A program made the translations under genes and the position numbers. From an uncultured Oscillospiraceae bacterium (GTDB taxonomy: Bacteria; Bacillota; Clostridia; Oscillospirales; Oscillospiraceae), in the NCBI GenBank assembly GCA_944385535.1, contig CALWXR010000026.1:1-40208 (forward strand): a DNA stretch of 40,208 nucleotides. The letters run 5' to 3'. Position 1 is the stretch's first letter; every line of letters begins with the position of its first letter. Below are positions 14,282 through 21,647 of the stretch, in pieces. The notes beneath the pieces are model-generated. The model was given only the letters and a program-made list of their open reading frames with translations. It ran no database searches and was not told the origin of the DNA.

Positions 14282-16279
14282 ATGGCAAACCGATTGAAAC
14301 AGGAAAAATCGCCGTATCTCATGCAGCACGGGGAGAATCCCGTGGACTGGTATCCCTGGTGTGAAGAAGCGTTCCGGAAAGCGGCAAGAGAGGATAAACC
14401 GGTTTTCTTAAGTATTGGGTACTCCACCTGCCACTGGTGCCATGTGATGGCTCACGAATCCTTTGAGGACAGAGAAGTGGCTAACCTGCTCAACCGGGAG
14501 TTCATCAGCATCAAGGTAGACCGGGAGGAGCGCCCGGATATTGACGCGGTGTATATGTCCGTGTGTCAGGCCATGACAGGCTCCGGCGGCTGGCCGTTGA
14601 CGATCTTTATTACCCCGGAGCAGAAGCCCTTCTTCGCGGGGACTTACTTTCCAAAGAATGGCGGCTATGGACGATTTGGCTTGATGGATTTGCTCGATCG
14701 GGTAGCTTACCTCTGGAAGAACAATCGGGAGGAGCTGCTGCGGGCAGGAAATCAGATTACCGCAGCGATCAATCAGGGACAGACAGGCAATGGCTCGCAG
14801 CCTGACCGCCGGCTGGTGGAACGGGCATACAGTCAGCTTGCCCAGCGGTTTGACCACAAGTGGGGCGGCTTTGGGGCAGCACCAAAATTCCCGACGCCCC
14901 ACAATCTGCTGTTTCTTATGCGGTACGCCGATACCTTGCAGGAATCCAACGCCATGAAAATGGTGGAAATCACGCTGGAGGACATGGCGCGGGGCGGCAT
15001 CTTCGACCATATCGGCGGTGGCTTCTCCCGGTATTCCACGGATGAAATGTGGCTGGTTCCGCACTTTGAGAAGATGCTCTATGACAACACCCTTCTGCTG
15101 ATTACCTATACAAAAGCCTATCAGCATACCAAGAAGGAATCCTTTGCAGATACTGCCGATAGAACCGCTGGGTATATTCTGCGGGAGCTGACCGATGAGG
15201 AAGGCGGCTGCTATTGCGGTCAGGACGCGGACAGCGACGGTGTGGAAGGGAAATACTATGTGTTCACCCCGGAGGAAGTCAAGGCAGCTCTGGGGAAAGA
15301 AAACGGCGAAGAATTCTGCCGCCTGTACGATATTACCGATACCGGCAATTTTGAAGGAAAGAGCATCCCTAACAGGATTCACAGTTCCGAGGATGGTTGG
15401 AATATGGACGATCCCCGCCTAAATAAGCTTTATGAGTATCGACTGAATCGAACAAAACTCCACAAGGATGACAAGATTCTGCTTTCCTGGAACGCTTGGG
15501 CGATTATTGCGCTTGCGAAAGCAGGACAGGTTTTGGAGGAACCGTCTTATCTGGACGCAGCCATCCGCATCCATGAGTTTATTGAACGTAAAATGGTGAC
15601 GGAACATGACCGGCTGTACCTGCGCTACCGGGATGGAGAGGCAGCCTATGTGGGGCAGCTTGAGGACTATGCGGTCTATGCTCTGGCGCTGCTGGAATTG
15701 TACCGTACCACTTTTGATGTGAAATACCTGCAAGCCGCAGTCCACCGTGCAGAACAGATGGTGGAGCTGTTCGAGGATAAGAATAAGGGCGGCTACTTCA
15801 TGACCGCTTTCGATGGAGAGCAGCTCATCGCCCGACCAAAGGAAACCTATGACGGAGCGATGCCCTCCGGCAACTCTGTTGCGGCCATGGTGCTGCAAAC
15901 CCTGGCATCCCTGACAGGGGAGCAGGAATGGCAGGCAGCGGCAGACCGGCAGCTTTCGTTCCTTGCCGGGGAAATCGGGGAATACCCTTCCGCCAGCTGC
16001 TTTGGCGTGCTGGCGATGATGGAAGCCCTGTATCCCCACCGGGAACTGGTCTGCGCCACAAGTGACGACCTGCCTGATGAATTGAAGGACTATCTGAGGT
16101 CGCATCCAGCGGATGATCTGCATATCCTTCTGAAAACCAAGGAGTACGCAGAAGCCCTTGCGGAGTGCGCGCCGTTCACCAATGACTATCCCATCCCAGA
16201 GCAGGGGACCATGTATTATCTCTGCGAAAATGGTGTCTGCAAAGCACCGGTATCTGAGTTTCGGATGTTGAAGATATAG
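14282..16279 (+). CDS. YyaL-like thioredoxin-domain protein (DUF255/SPATA20 family)
   Basis: A 665-residue protein of the normal family length. The N-terminal thioredoxin-like domain has the diagnostic [17 protein letters not shown] and [14 protein letters not shown] with a CxxC-type pair (about residues 44-50), then [11 protein letters not shown] and [13 protein letters not shown]. The remainder is an (alpha/alpha)6-like barrel related to glycosyl hydrolases and epimerases, with [16 protein letters not shown] and [14 protein letters not shown]. The family is widespread but its reaction is not established. Translation is coupled to the SRAP gene through an AGGAGG overlapping its stop. A long palindrome overlaps its own stop codon. 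Confidence 0.9.
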   Translation: MANRLKQEKSPYLMQHGENPVDWYPWCEEAFRKAAREDKPVFLSIGYSTCHWCHVMAHESFEDREVANLLNREFISIKVDREERPDIDAVYMSVCQAMTGSGGWPLTIFITPEQKPFFAGTYFPKNGGYGRFGLMDLLDRVAYLWKNNREELLRAGNQITAAINQGQTGNGSQPDRRLVERAYSQLAQRFDHKWGGFGAAPKFPTPHNLLFLMRYADTLQESNAMKMVEITLEDMARGGIFDHIGGGFSRYSTDEMWLVPHFEKMLYDNTLLLITYTKAYQHTKKESFADTADRTAGYILRELTDEEGGCYCGQDADSDGVEGKYYVFTPEEVKAALGKENGEEFCRLYDITDTGNFEGKSIPNRIHSSEDGWNMDDPRLNKLYEYRLNRTKLHKDDKILLSWNAWAIIALAKAGQVLEEPSYLDAAIRIHEFIERKMVTEHDRLYLRYRDGEAAYVGQLEDYAVYALALLELYRTTFDVKYLQAAVHRAEQMVELFEDKNKGGYFMTAFDGEQLIARPKETYDGAMPSGNSVAAMVLQTLASLTGEQEWQAAADRQLSFLAGEIGEYPSASCFGVLAMMEALYPHRELVCATSDDLPDELKDYLRSHPADDLHILLKTKEYAEALAECAPFTNDYPIPEQGTMYYLCENGVCKAPVSEFRMLKI

Positions 16280-16311
16280 TTTAGGGGAGCATATGCTCCC
16301 TTAAACTATAT
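16274..16311. terminator. Palindromic terminator-like hairpin
   Basis: ATATAGTTTAgGGGAGCA faces TGCTCCCtTAAACTATAT across the stop codon of the YyaL-like gene. The stem is near perfect, without a U-rich tail on either side. 16312-16423 is AT-rich with no gene seen. Confidence 0.5.
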
Positions 16312-16423
16312 GATTTCAAAAGAAATAAGTATATATGGTCACCTTTTACTTTTTTACGACATATATCAATTGGATGAGTTCCCAAATCGATGAAAAGAAG
16401 AACAAGAAAATTGTAAATTCTGG

Positions 16424-16452
16424 TTGCAGCGTAGGGCGTTAAGTTGTAAAAT
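16424..16452 (+). promoter_or_regulatory. Promoter of DUF5677 gene
   Basis: TTGCAG (16424-16429), 17-base spacer, TAAAAT (16447-16452). Confidence 0.6.
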
Positions 16453-16491
16453 GAGTATCAATGGACACTAATTGTTTAGGAGGTGGGATTA

Positions 16492-17523
16492 TTGCGAAAA
16501 GATTATATACACGAGCAGCTATTGAAAAAAATGGCCGAGTTTTCCCTAGAACGTGGGAATCAATTATTAAAAGATGGACTTACTAATGCCGAAGCAAATG
16601 CAACCGTACAGGCTGAAGTCAACGACAAGTTCTCCGAATCTGCAATAGTACAATTTATTGAAGATACTGCAGATGGTTGGGTTGCAAAGGCGTTCAGTGA
16701 CATGGATGATAAATTAACCTCGAGCAATGCTTCTATGCAATCGTTTCTTCAGCACAATAGCATGTTGTGGCGAGATGGGTTTGATAAATCTGAAATGTTA
16801 TACTTGATGATTCTGGAAATGTCAGATCATTATCAAGCCTACTACTTAGATCTATCTGATAAAACGCATAATGCTCTGAAAAACCGATATTATGTACTTC
16901 GCAAACTGCACGGTCGAGCCTGCCAGCAATTTTATGAAATACTTTGGTTATTGCGCGGAGGATTTGCAGATGGGGCATACGCACGGTGGAGGTCGCTATT
17001 TGAATTAAGTGTTATTGCAGAGTTTATTAGCCAAAATGATGAGCAGGTAGCAAAAGCTTTCGTTGATTCGGTCAAGACCAATGAAGTAAAAGATTATGGA
17101 TGGGCAAAGAACGCACAATGCTTTGCAAGTTTAAAGCCGAAAGCAAGCGTTACATTTGAGATGATTCGTAGTCAATGCACTACTATAACAGAGGATTGGA
17201 AAAAAGCGTATAAGGAATCTTGTCAAGTTGTCCATGCGTCTCCTTTAGGGACACTAGGACGCATGGGGAGCCCGAATGAAAACAGAGTTATTTCTACAGG
17301 GTCAAGTGATTATGGATTGGCACCCCCCGCAGTGAATTCAGCTATCTCGCTAATGCATGTTACGCTTTTCTATTTTGGACTGTTGAGTCAAATGGATAGC
17401 CGTGCAATGATTCGTACCATTCAAAAATGGTTAGATAACCTTATTGACTGTTATACTTCAATTAACTCTCGTTCATTCTCTCTGGAGGAAATATCCGATA
17501 ATCTACCGCAAACATATGAATGA
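16492..17523 (+). CDS. DUF5677-like protein
   Basis: A 343-residue soluble, helix-rich protein. Its centre (HGRACQQFYEILWLLRGGFADGAYARWRSLFELSVIAEFI, near residues 140-185) matches the core I associate with DUF5677, a family without a known activity. A TTG start at 16492 is chosen since AGGAGG (16478-16483) is 8 bases upstream; the GTG at 16483 is inside that site. The gene is visibly more AT-rich than its neighbours, with different codon use, and has its own promoter and downstream hairpin, so it looks like a separately acquired cassette. DUF5677 genes are often found among mobile cargo, but a defence role here would be speculation. Confidence 0.7.
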   Translation: MRKDYIHEQLLKKMAEFSLERGNQLLKDGLTNAEANATVQAEVNDKFSESAIVQFIEDTADGWVAKAFSDMDDKLTSSNASMQSFLQHNSMLWRDGFDKSEMLYLMILEMSDHYQAYYLDLSDKTHNALKNRYYVLRKLHGRACQQFYEILWLLRGGFADGAYARWRSLFELSVIAEFISQNDEQVAKAFVDSVKTNEVKDYGWAKNAQCFASLKPKASVTFEMIRSQCTTITEDWKKAYKESCQVVHASPLGTLGRMGSPNENRVISTGSSDYGLAPPAVNSAISLMHVTLFYFGLLSQMDSRAMIRTIQKWLDNLIDCYTSINSRSFSLEEISDNLPQTYE

Positions 17524-17545
17524 GATCATCCGGTAAAAATACTGA

Positions 17546-17576
17546 GCCGTTCAACCAGCGATGGTTGGACGGCTTC
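17546..17576 (+). terminator. Hairpin after DUF5677 gene
   Basis: GCCGTTCAACCA (17546-17557) pairs with TGGTTGGACGGC (17562-17573) around a GCGA loop, followed by TTCGCAATAT. It is terminator-like with a poor U-tract. Confidence 0.5.
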
Positions 17577-17607
17577 GCAATATAATTCATTTGAAAGGGG
17601 AGCGATT

Positions 17608-18021
17608 ATGAACATCCGAAAGAATATCGATTACACTCAACTGTATGCAGCTATCGATTCTGCAATGGAAGCTGCCGAAAAAAAGCAGATGGAACTGTAC
17701 TGTGAAATCGGAAAAGCTGTGTGCCAACGGAGTGAGAAAGGCGCGGCAGTTGCCGCAGCCGCTTATCTGAGCGAACACAATCCGGATGCTCAGGGCTTCT
17801 CTCCCCGGAATCTTCGCCGGATGCGTGATTTTTACCGTGCTTATGAGGATCAACCGGCGCTGCTGTCCCTGGCGTTGCAGATTGGCTGGACGCAGAATGT
17901 AGTGATTATGGAAGCAGACCTGTCTATGGAACAGCTGAAATGGTATCTCAAAGCAGAAATACAGTTTGGCTGGTCTAAAGCAGAGTTGACCGAGAAACTT
18001 ACATACAATGCACATGAATGA
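17608..18021 (+). CDS. DUF1016 N-terminal-domain protein (YhcG-like, no nuclease domain)
   Basis: A 137-residue protein consisting only of the DUF1016 N-terminal domain, which contains YCEIGKAVCQRSEKGAA, FSPRNLRRMRDFYRAY and IGWTQNVVIMEADLS. In YhcG-type proteins this winged-helix-like domain precedes a PD-(D/E)XK nuclease; here the nuclease is absent and the frame simply ends, so it may be a natural domain-only form or a 3'-truncated gene. It probably binds DNA or a partner protein. The 240 bases that follow (18022-18262) contain one hairpin (CCGG.ATCTGA/TCAGAT.CCGG, 18121-18154) and no gene I can support. Confidence 0.75.
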   Translation: MNIRKNIDYTQLYAAIDSAMEAAEKKQMELYCEIGKAVCQRSEKGAAVAAAAYLSEHNPDAQGFSPRNLRRMRDFYRAYEDQPALLSLALQIGWTQNVVIMEADLSMEQLKWYLKAEIQFGWSKAELTEKLTYNAHE

Positions 18022-18262
18022 TTGTTCTCGCTCCTGACGATGAAGCGTGTTATATTGAGAAACGGAAAGAAGCAGCGGATCAGAAAAAGTCTGGCAGTTT
18101 CCTGTGTAGGGAAAATAGAATCCGGCATCTGATTACAATGGTCAGATACCGGATACGATCAAAGAGAGATAACGGACGGCGATGGAATTTTGCGCCATAT
18201 CACATGTTTACAATGAAACAGACGGTTTTCATGCGATGTTAGCAAAATGTTTTTGAGTCAGA

Positions 18263-18739
18263 TTATCGATTCAGATACCAGACACCGAGGTTCAGGTATG
18301 CGGCAAAGGAAAGCCAGAGCAGATATGGGATTTGGAGCTTCGCAGAAAGCGGATCTACCTTGTGAAACAACAGAATCATCCATAAAACTAAGAACAAAAG
18401 TATTAGCAGCCAGAAAAAAGCGAAAAGATATGCTTGCGCATTGAAGAAAATCAGACTCCAAAAGAAATTGACAATCAGCTGTGTGATATAAACGTTCAAA
18501 GCCATGCTTCGCTCTGTGGACTGCGGGGACAGATAGATTCTTACGGCGCCGATTCCCATCAGCGCATACAGAACGCCCCAGACAATCGGAAAAAGGAAAG
18601 CTGGAGGAGACAGAGGCGGCTGCGAGATACTTGTGCTGAAAATCTGCATGCCATCCCTTGACAGCCAACCCGAGAGGGCGCCAATGGATTGCGTCAGAAG
18701 AATCCCCAATGCATACTGTTTCCATGTTTTTGTTTTCAC
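18263..18739 (-). CDS. TspO/MBR family membrane protein
   Basis: A 158-residue five-helix membrane protein. It carries QPPLSPPAFLFPIVWGVLYALMGIGA in the first half and ITQLIVNFFWSLIFF later, both typical of the tryptophan-rich TspO/translocator family, which binds tetrapyrroles and related ligands. GTG at 18739 has AGGGTGA 6 bases upstream on the minus strand; the TTG 6 bases earlier would overlap that site. It is alone on this strand among cargo genes. Its role is unknown, probably porphyrin or stress related. Confidence 0.85.
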   Translation of the reverse strand: MKTKTWKQYALGILLTQSIGALSGWLSRDGMQIFSTSISQPPLSPPAFLFPIVWGVLYALMGIGAVRIYLSPQSTERSMALNVYITQLIVNFFWSLIFFNAQAYLFAFFWLLILLFLVLWMILLFHKVDPLSAKLQIPYLLWLSFAAYLNLGVWYLNR

Positions 18740-18875
18740 TGACAATCACCCTGAGATAGGGTATGATAAAGCAAGGCAGGGTATCCCTGCGAAGCCAGAG
18801 CAATTCCAGCTGGAATGATGTAGTTACATATTTGGCTGTTCTGCCAAAGCCTTAAATACTTGCATCCAAAAATCG

Positions 18876-18904
18876 TTGCAGAAGAGCCTAAAGTGTGATA
18901 TAAT
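18876..18904 (+). promoter_or_regulatory. Promoter of the VbhA-Fic operon
   Basis: TTGCAG (18876-18881), 17-base spacer, TATAAT (18899-18904), about 28 bases before the antitoxin start. Confidence 0.7.
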
Positions 18905-18932
18905 AAACAAAAAGGATGAGGGGGTGTGCGTC

Positions 18933-19118
18933 ATGCGTGATGTTGAAACGATTGTACGGGAAGTTAACAGTTCCATGGCAATGGAAGGTATGCCGCTGTA
19001 CTCCGAGGACAAAGACAGAATCCGAAAATACCTGTTAAATCCTGGCAGTTTGGAGAAGATCGTGAGTTCCCTGGTTGAAAAGCATACAGTTCCGATTCAT
19101 CAGAGGAAGACGGTATGA
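18933..19118 (+). CDS. VbhA-like antitoxin of Fic
   Basis: A 61-residue helical protein carrying the class I Fic-inhibitory motif (S/T)xxxE(G/N) as SMAMEG (S14 to G19). In VbhA/VbhT the glutamate reaches into the Fic active site and blocks productive ATP binding. The rest (YSEDKDRIRKYLLNPGSLEKIV) matches the three-helix VbhA shape. ATG at 18933 follows a GAGGGGG stretch. Its stop overlaps the Fic start (ATGATGA), a classic antitoxin-toxin pairing. Confidence 0.85.
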   Translation: MRDVETIVREVNSSMAMEGMPLYSEDKDRIRKYLLNPGSLEKIVSSLVEKHTVPIHQRKTV

Positions 19119-19798
19119 TGCCGGACTACAGCTATGCTTACGAGTGGGATCAGGAGTATTGCTATCCAAATTCCAATGTGCTCATCAACAAGCTGAATAT
19201 TCAGGATGCGGATGCGCTTCACACAGCGGAGCGGGAAATTACTTCCCTTCGGCTGGCGGCAGCCAAAATGCAGCCGGTCAAAGGTAAATTTGATCTGTGT
19301 CACTTGCAAAAGATCCACGCGTATTTGTTTGGAGACATTTATGGTTGGGCAGGAAAGCTGCGCCATGTGAATATCGCAAAGGGCAATCAGTTCTGTCTGG
19401 CGATGAATCTGGAAACCTATGGAGGCAACCTGTTCCGAAAGCTGGAGCAGGAGCGATATCTGATTGGTTCAACGAAATTCGTTCCTCACAGACTGGCCTA
19501 TTATTTCAGTGAGATCAATGTTCTGCATCCCTTCCGAGAAGGTAACGGCAGAACCCAGCGGTTGTTTATTGAGTATCTCGCGTCTGTGGCCGGATTTCGT
19601 GTGGATTTTTCACAGGTCAGCACAGAAGAAATGATGATTGCCAGTGCGGATTCCTTTGCCTGTGATTACGAAAGCATCAACCGGATGTTTGAGCGAATAA
19701 CGACACAGATTCAGGAAGAAGAACAGAAAGAGAATATTCGATTGTTTTTTGGAAACAGGGGGAAGCCGCTTGCATGGCTGCGGGAAATAAACCTGTGA
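19115..19798 (+). CDS. Fic-domain toxin (probable AMP-transferase)
   Basis: A 227-residue Fic protein with the full active-site motif HPFREGNGRTQR (residues 138-149), that is HxFx(D/E)GNGRxxR, so the catalytic histidine and both arginines are present. The substrate flap region is near IYGWAGKLRHVNIAKG (75-90). Such enzymes AMPylate proteins, for example gyrase and topoisomerase IV in VbhT/FicT-type systems; the target here is inferred only. It is co-transcribed with the overlapping VbhA-like antitoxin. Class I Fic toxins are common on conjugative elements, where they act as addiction modules or are exported. Confidence 0.9.
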   Translation: MMPDYSYAYEWDQEYCYPNSNVLINKLNIQDADALHTAEREITSLRLAAAKMQPVKGKFDLCHLQKIHAYLFGDIYGWAGKLRHVNIAKGNQFCLAMNLETYGGNLFRKLEQERYLIGSTKFVPHRLAYYFSEINVLHPFREGNGRTQRLFIEYLASVAGFRVDFSQVSTEEMMIASADSFACDYESINRMFERITTQIQEEEQKENIRLFFGNRGKPLAWLREINL

Positions 19799-19907
19799 CA
19801 TGTCGAAACTTGCGAAAGGTTTTCTTGCTTTTTTTCTGTTTTTTTGAACCAGAAAACAGCCCGAAAAATGTGCATCTAAAGTGTTGCAAAGACACATGTT
19901 TATCGAA

Positions 19908-19951
19908 CACTATAGATGCAACTTGAAAAAAGTTGCATCTATAGTGCTTTT
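19908..19951 (+). terminator. Strong intrinsic terminator
   Basis: CACTATAGATGCAAC (19908-19922) pairs perfectly with GTTGCATCTATAGTG (19932-19946), followed by CTTTTTG. Confidence 0.8.
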
Positions 19952-20186
19952 TGCAGGAAAATTCATTAAAATATACAGCTAGAAGTTTGGAATTCAAGGG
20001 TGAAATGTTAACACGATATTTTGCGTTTCCATAGATGCACCTGGTGTTTCACAGATACTTCCAGGGGGTTGACTGAGATTCGGCAGATCCTGCGGCACCT
20101 TTTTTGGTTTTGCACCGAGATTTCAAAAAGGGCACAGGAGATCTGAGCGAGTTTTCAAAAAGTTATCAATTTATTTTCTGCAAATC

Positions 20187-20233
20187 AGCCGGGATTTTTG
20201 TGGCAGAGAGCCACAGAAGTCCCGGCTTTTTTG
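20187..20233 (+). terminator. Intrinsic terminator
   Basis: AGCCGGGA (20187-20194) pairs with TCCCGGCT (20220-20227) around an inner GTGGC/GCCAC stem, followed by TTTTTTG. Confidence 0.8.
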
Positions 20234-20273
20234 TTTTTCAAAAAGGGCACAGGGCACACCTGCGCCATTAGCA

Positions 20274-20307
20274 AGCCGTTCTCCACATAAGGAGAGCGGC
20301 TTTTTTG
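20274..20307 (+). terminator. Intrinsic terminator
   Basis: AGCCGTTCTCC (20274-20284) pairs with GGAGAGCGGCT (20291-20301), followed by TTTTTTG. The tail sequence GGCTTTTTTGTTTTTC is the same as after the preceding terminator. Confidence 0.8.
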
Positions 20308-20369
20308 TTTTTCGAAGAAATTAATGATTGTGTCCATCAAAAAGGGCACAAGGAAAGGAAGGATACGAA

Positions 20370-20591
20370 ATGAATAATTTCAGAAAGCGAAAATCCATTC
20401 GACCGGAGCGGCGGGATCATACCGGGCCTCCCAAACCGGCGGAGCAGCCTGTATGCACAGAATCCCCGCTCTGTCAGGGCTGCCCCTTTCCCGGTCATGG
20501 CTTTCTGTGCCGGGGCGGGGATGGGGAGTGTATGCGTACCAAACTCAGTAAGATCCAGGAAAACCAAGACGGAAAGGAGCATTCATCATGA
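20370..20591 (+). CDS. Small cysteine-rich ICE protein
   Basis: A 73-residue protein with a basic N-terminus (MNNFRKRKSIRPERRDH) and a compact cysteine cluster C..SPLCQGCPFPGHGFLC...GEC that could hold zinc. The function is unknown. ATG at 20370 follows AAGGAAGG. Its stop overlaps the next start (ATGA), so it opens a tightly coupled operon with the DUF4314 gene. Confidence 0.65.
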   Translation: MNNFRKRKSIRPERRDHTGPPKPAEQPVCTESPLCQGCPFPGHGFLCRGGDGECMRTKLSKIQENQDGKEHSS

Positions 20592-20863
20592 CACAAGGAT
20601 TTTTGAATCGCAATCAGGTGGAAAGCATTCGACAGCTCTATCCGCCGGGTACCCGAATCACGCTGAACCGGATGTCAGACCCCTATTCACCGGTGGAACC
20701 CGGCACCCGGAGGACGGTGCGGTATGTGGATGACGCCGGACAGATCGGGGTGGCTTGGGATAACGGGCGCAGCCTTTCCCTCATCCCCCAGGAGGATTCC
20801 TTTCGGAAGCTGACGCCCCAGGAGATCGCCCGGGAACAGGGTATGGAGGGGATGAAGCTGTGA
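20588..20863 (+). CDS. DUF4314 protein
   Basis: A 91-residue protein with a small beta-barrel-like core: YPPGTRITLNRMSDPYSPV and GTRRTVRYVDDAGQIGVAWDNGRSLSLIP. This is the DUF4314 pattern found in Clostridia ICEs and prophages, of unknown function. It overlaps both neighbours by 4 bases. Confidence 0.8.
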   Translation: MTQGFLNRNQVESIRQLYPPGTRITLNRMSDPYSPVEPGTRRTVRYVDDAGQIGVAWDNGRSLSLIPQEDSFRKLTPQEIAREQGMEGMKL

Positions 20864-21447
20864 GCATTCAAGAGATCACAACCCAGGAACTTAGAACCAT
20901 GGATGGCCAGGAGGGCCTTATCATTCAAGGCTGCGGCGGAGATTTGCGGGAATGGGTGGACGGAATCCATGAGATTCTGACCCAAGAGGGGATTCTCAAA
21001 AAGGGCACAGGCTTTCAGGGTGTGTATTCCTTCACTCACCGAGGGCTGACCTGTCTGCTGTTTCCCTTCAAAGAGGATATGGAGCTGAACGTGGGAAAAC
21101 TGGCCTTATGGAGATTACAGACCCACGCCTCCTTTGGGGGAACCTGGCTGTCTGACTATGTCCCCAACCGGCTGGGAGGATTTCTTCCAAAGCAGGTGCA
21201 GTCTCCTGCGGAGCAAACCAGAGTGAAGCCGGATTGCCCCCTCATTGGCGAGGACGGCAATATCTTCAACCTTATGGGCAAAGCCGGTCAGACGCTGCGG
21301 GCAAACGGCCTGGGAGATCATGCGGACGAGATGTTTCAAAGAATCCAGCAGTGTCAAAGCTACCATTCCGCGCTGGCCATCATCGGAGAGTATGTCAATA
21401 TCACCGATGCGAATCCCTCCCGAGACATGGATCTGGAAATGCAGTAA
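20860..21447 (+). CDS. ICE protein of unknown function
   Basis: A 195-residue protein starting with a GTG that overlaps the DUF4314 stop. I recognise the C-terminal segment CPLIGEDGNIFNLMGKAGQTLR...ALAIIGEYVNIT as recurrent in ICE proteins of gut Firmicutes, where it usually ends a larger protein. No catalytic motif is evident. The N-terminal part (LIIQGCGGDLREWVDGIHEIL and GLTCLLFPFKEDMELNVGKLALWRL) is also typical of such operons. It contains one copy of the 14-base repeat at 20996-21009. Confidence 0.65.
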   Translation: MSIQEITTQELRTMDGQEGLIIQGCGGDLREWVDGIHEILTQEGILKKGTGFQGVYSFTHRGLTCLLFPFKEDMELNVGKLALWRLQTHASFGGTWLSDYVPNRLGGFLPKQVQSPAEQTRVKPDCPLIGEDGNIFNLMGKAGQTLRANGLGDHADEMFQRIQQCQSYHSALAIIGEYVNITDANPSRDMDLEMQ

Positions 21448-21509
21448 TGCCGTTATGGAATCCGATTGGAAACCATAGGACCCAACGCCACTGAAGGGAG
21501 GTGATGTCA

Positions 21510-21644
21510 ATGAGAAACCAACGGACAACGAAAGATAGGCGTCGCTCTCTTTCTCGAAGGAAAGCAAGTAACCCCAACGGCCGATACAGCCCCTTGACCA
21601 AAGGCGCTGTACCGGCCTTTTCTCTTTGGACTGGAGGCGGATAA
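21510..21644 (+). CDS. Possible 44-residue leader peptide before Dam
   Basis: ATG at 21510 has a strong GGGAGGTGA site and encodes a very basic peptide (MRNQRTTKDRRRSLSRRKAS, then NPNGRYSPLTKG). Its 3' half lies across a hairpin GGCCGATACAGC/GCTGTACCGGCC followed by TTTTCTCTTT, which looks like an intrinsic terminator. The stop codon is 3 bases before the likely non-ATG start of the Dam gene. This could be a leader peptide controlling read-through, or a real small DNA-binding protein. Confidence 0.4.
   Translation: MRNQRTTKDRRRSLSRRKASNPNGRYSPLTKGAVPAFSLWTGGG
21577..21626 (+). terminator. Terminator/attenuator-like hairpin before Dam
   Basis: GGCCGATACAGC pairs with GCTGTACCGGCC (one mismatch) around a CCTTGACCAAAGGC loop, followed by TTTTCTCTTT. 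It sits inside the small basic ORF and about 20 bases before the Dam start. Confidence 0.5.
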
Positions 21645-21647
21645 CCT

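Larger units (their letters stand above)
20123..20350 (+). repeat. Direct repeats of TCAAAAAGGGCACA
   Basis: The identical 14-mer occurs at 20123-20136, 20238-20251 and 20337-20350, and once more inside a coding sequence at 20996-21009. Between the first and second copies, and between the second and third, there is exactly one terminator hairpin, giving units of about 115 and 99 bases. Confidence 0.7.
19799..20369. other. Gene-free, terminator- and repeat-rich intergenic region
   Basis: About 570 bases without a supportable gene separate the cargo block from the conserved ICE genes. The region holds three strong terminators (19908-19951, 20187-20233, 20274-20307), three of four copies of the 14-mer TCAAAAAGGGCACA, and several TGCATCTA/TAGATGCA half-repeats (near 19871, 19912, 19934 and 20030). 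It could contain short RNAs or protein-binding sites; I cannot assign one. Confidence 0.6.

Noticed and set aside
18018-18242. 74-codon frame after the DUF1016-N gene
   Set aside because: No good ribosome site, composition unlike a protein, crosses a hairpin.
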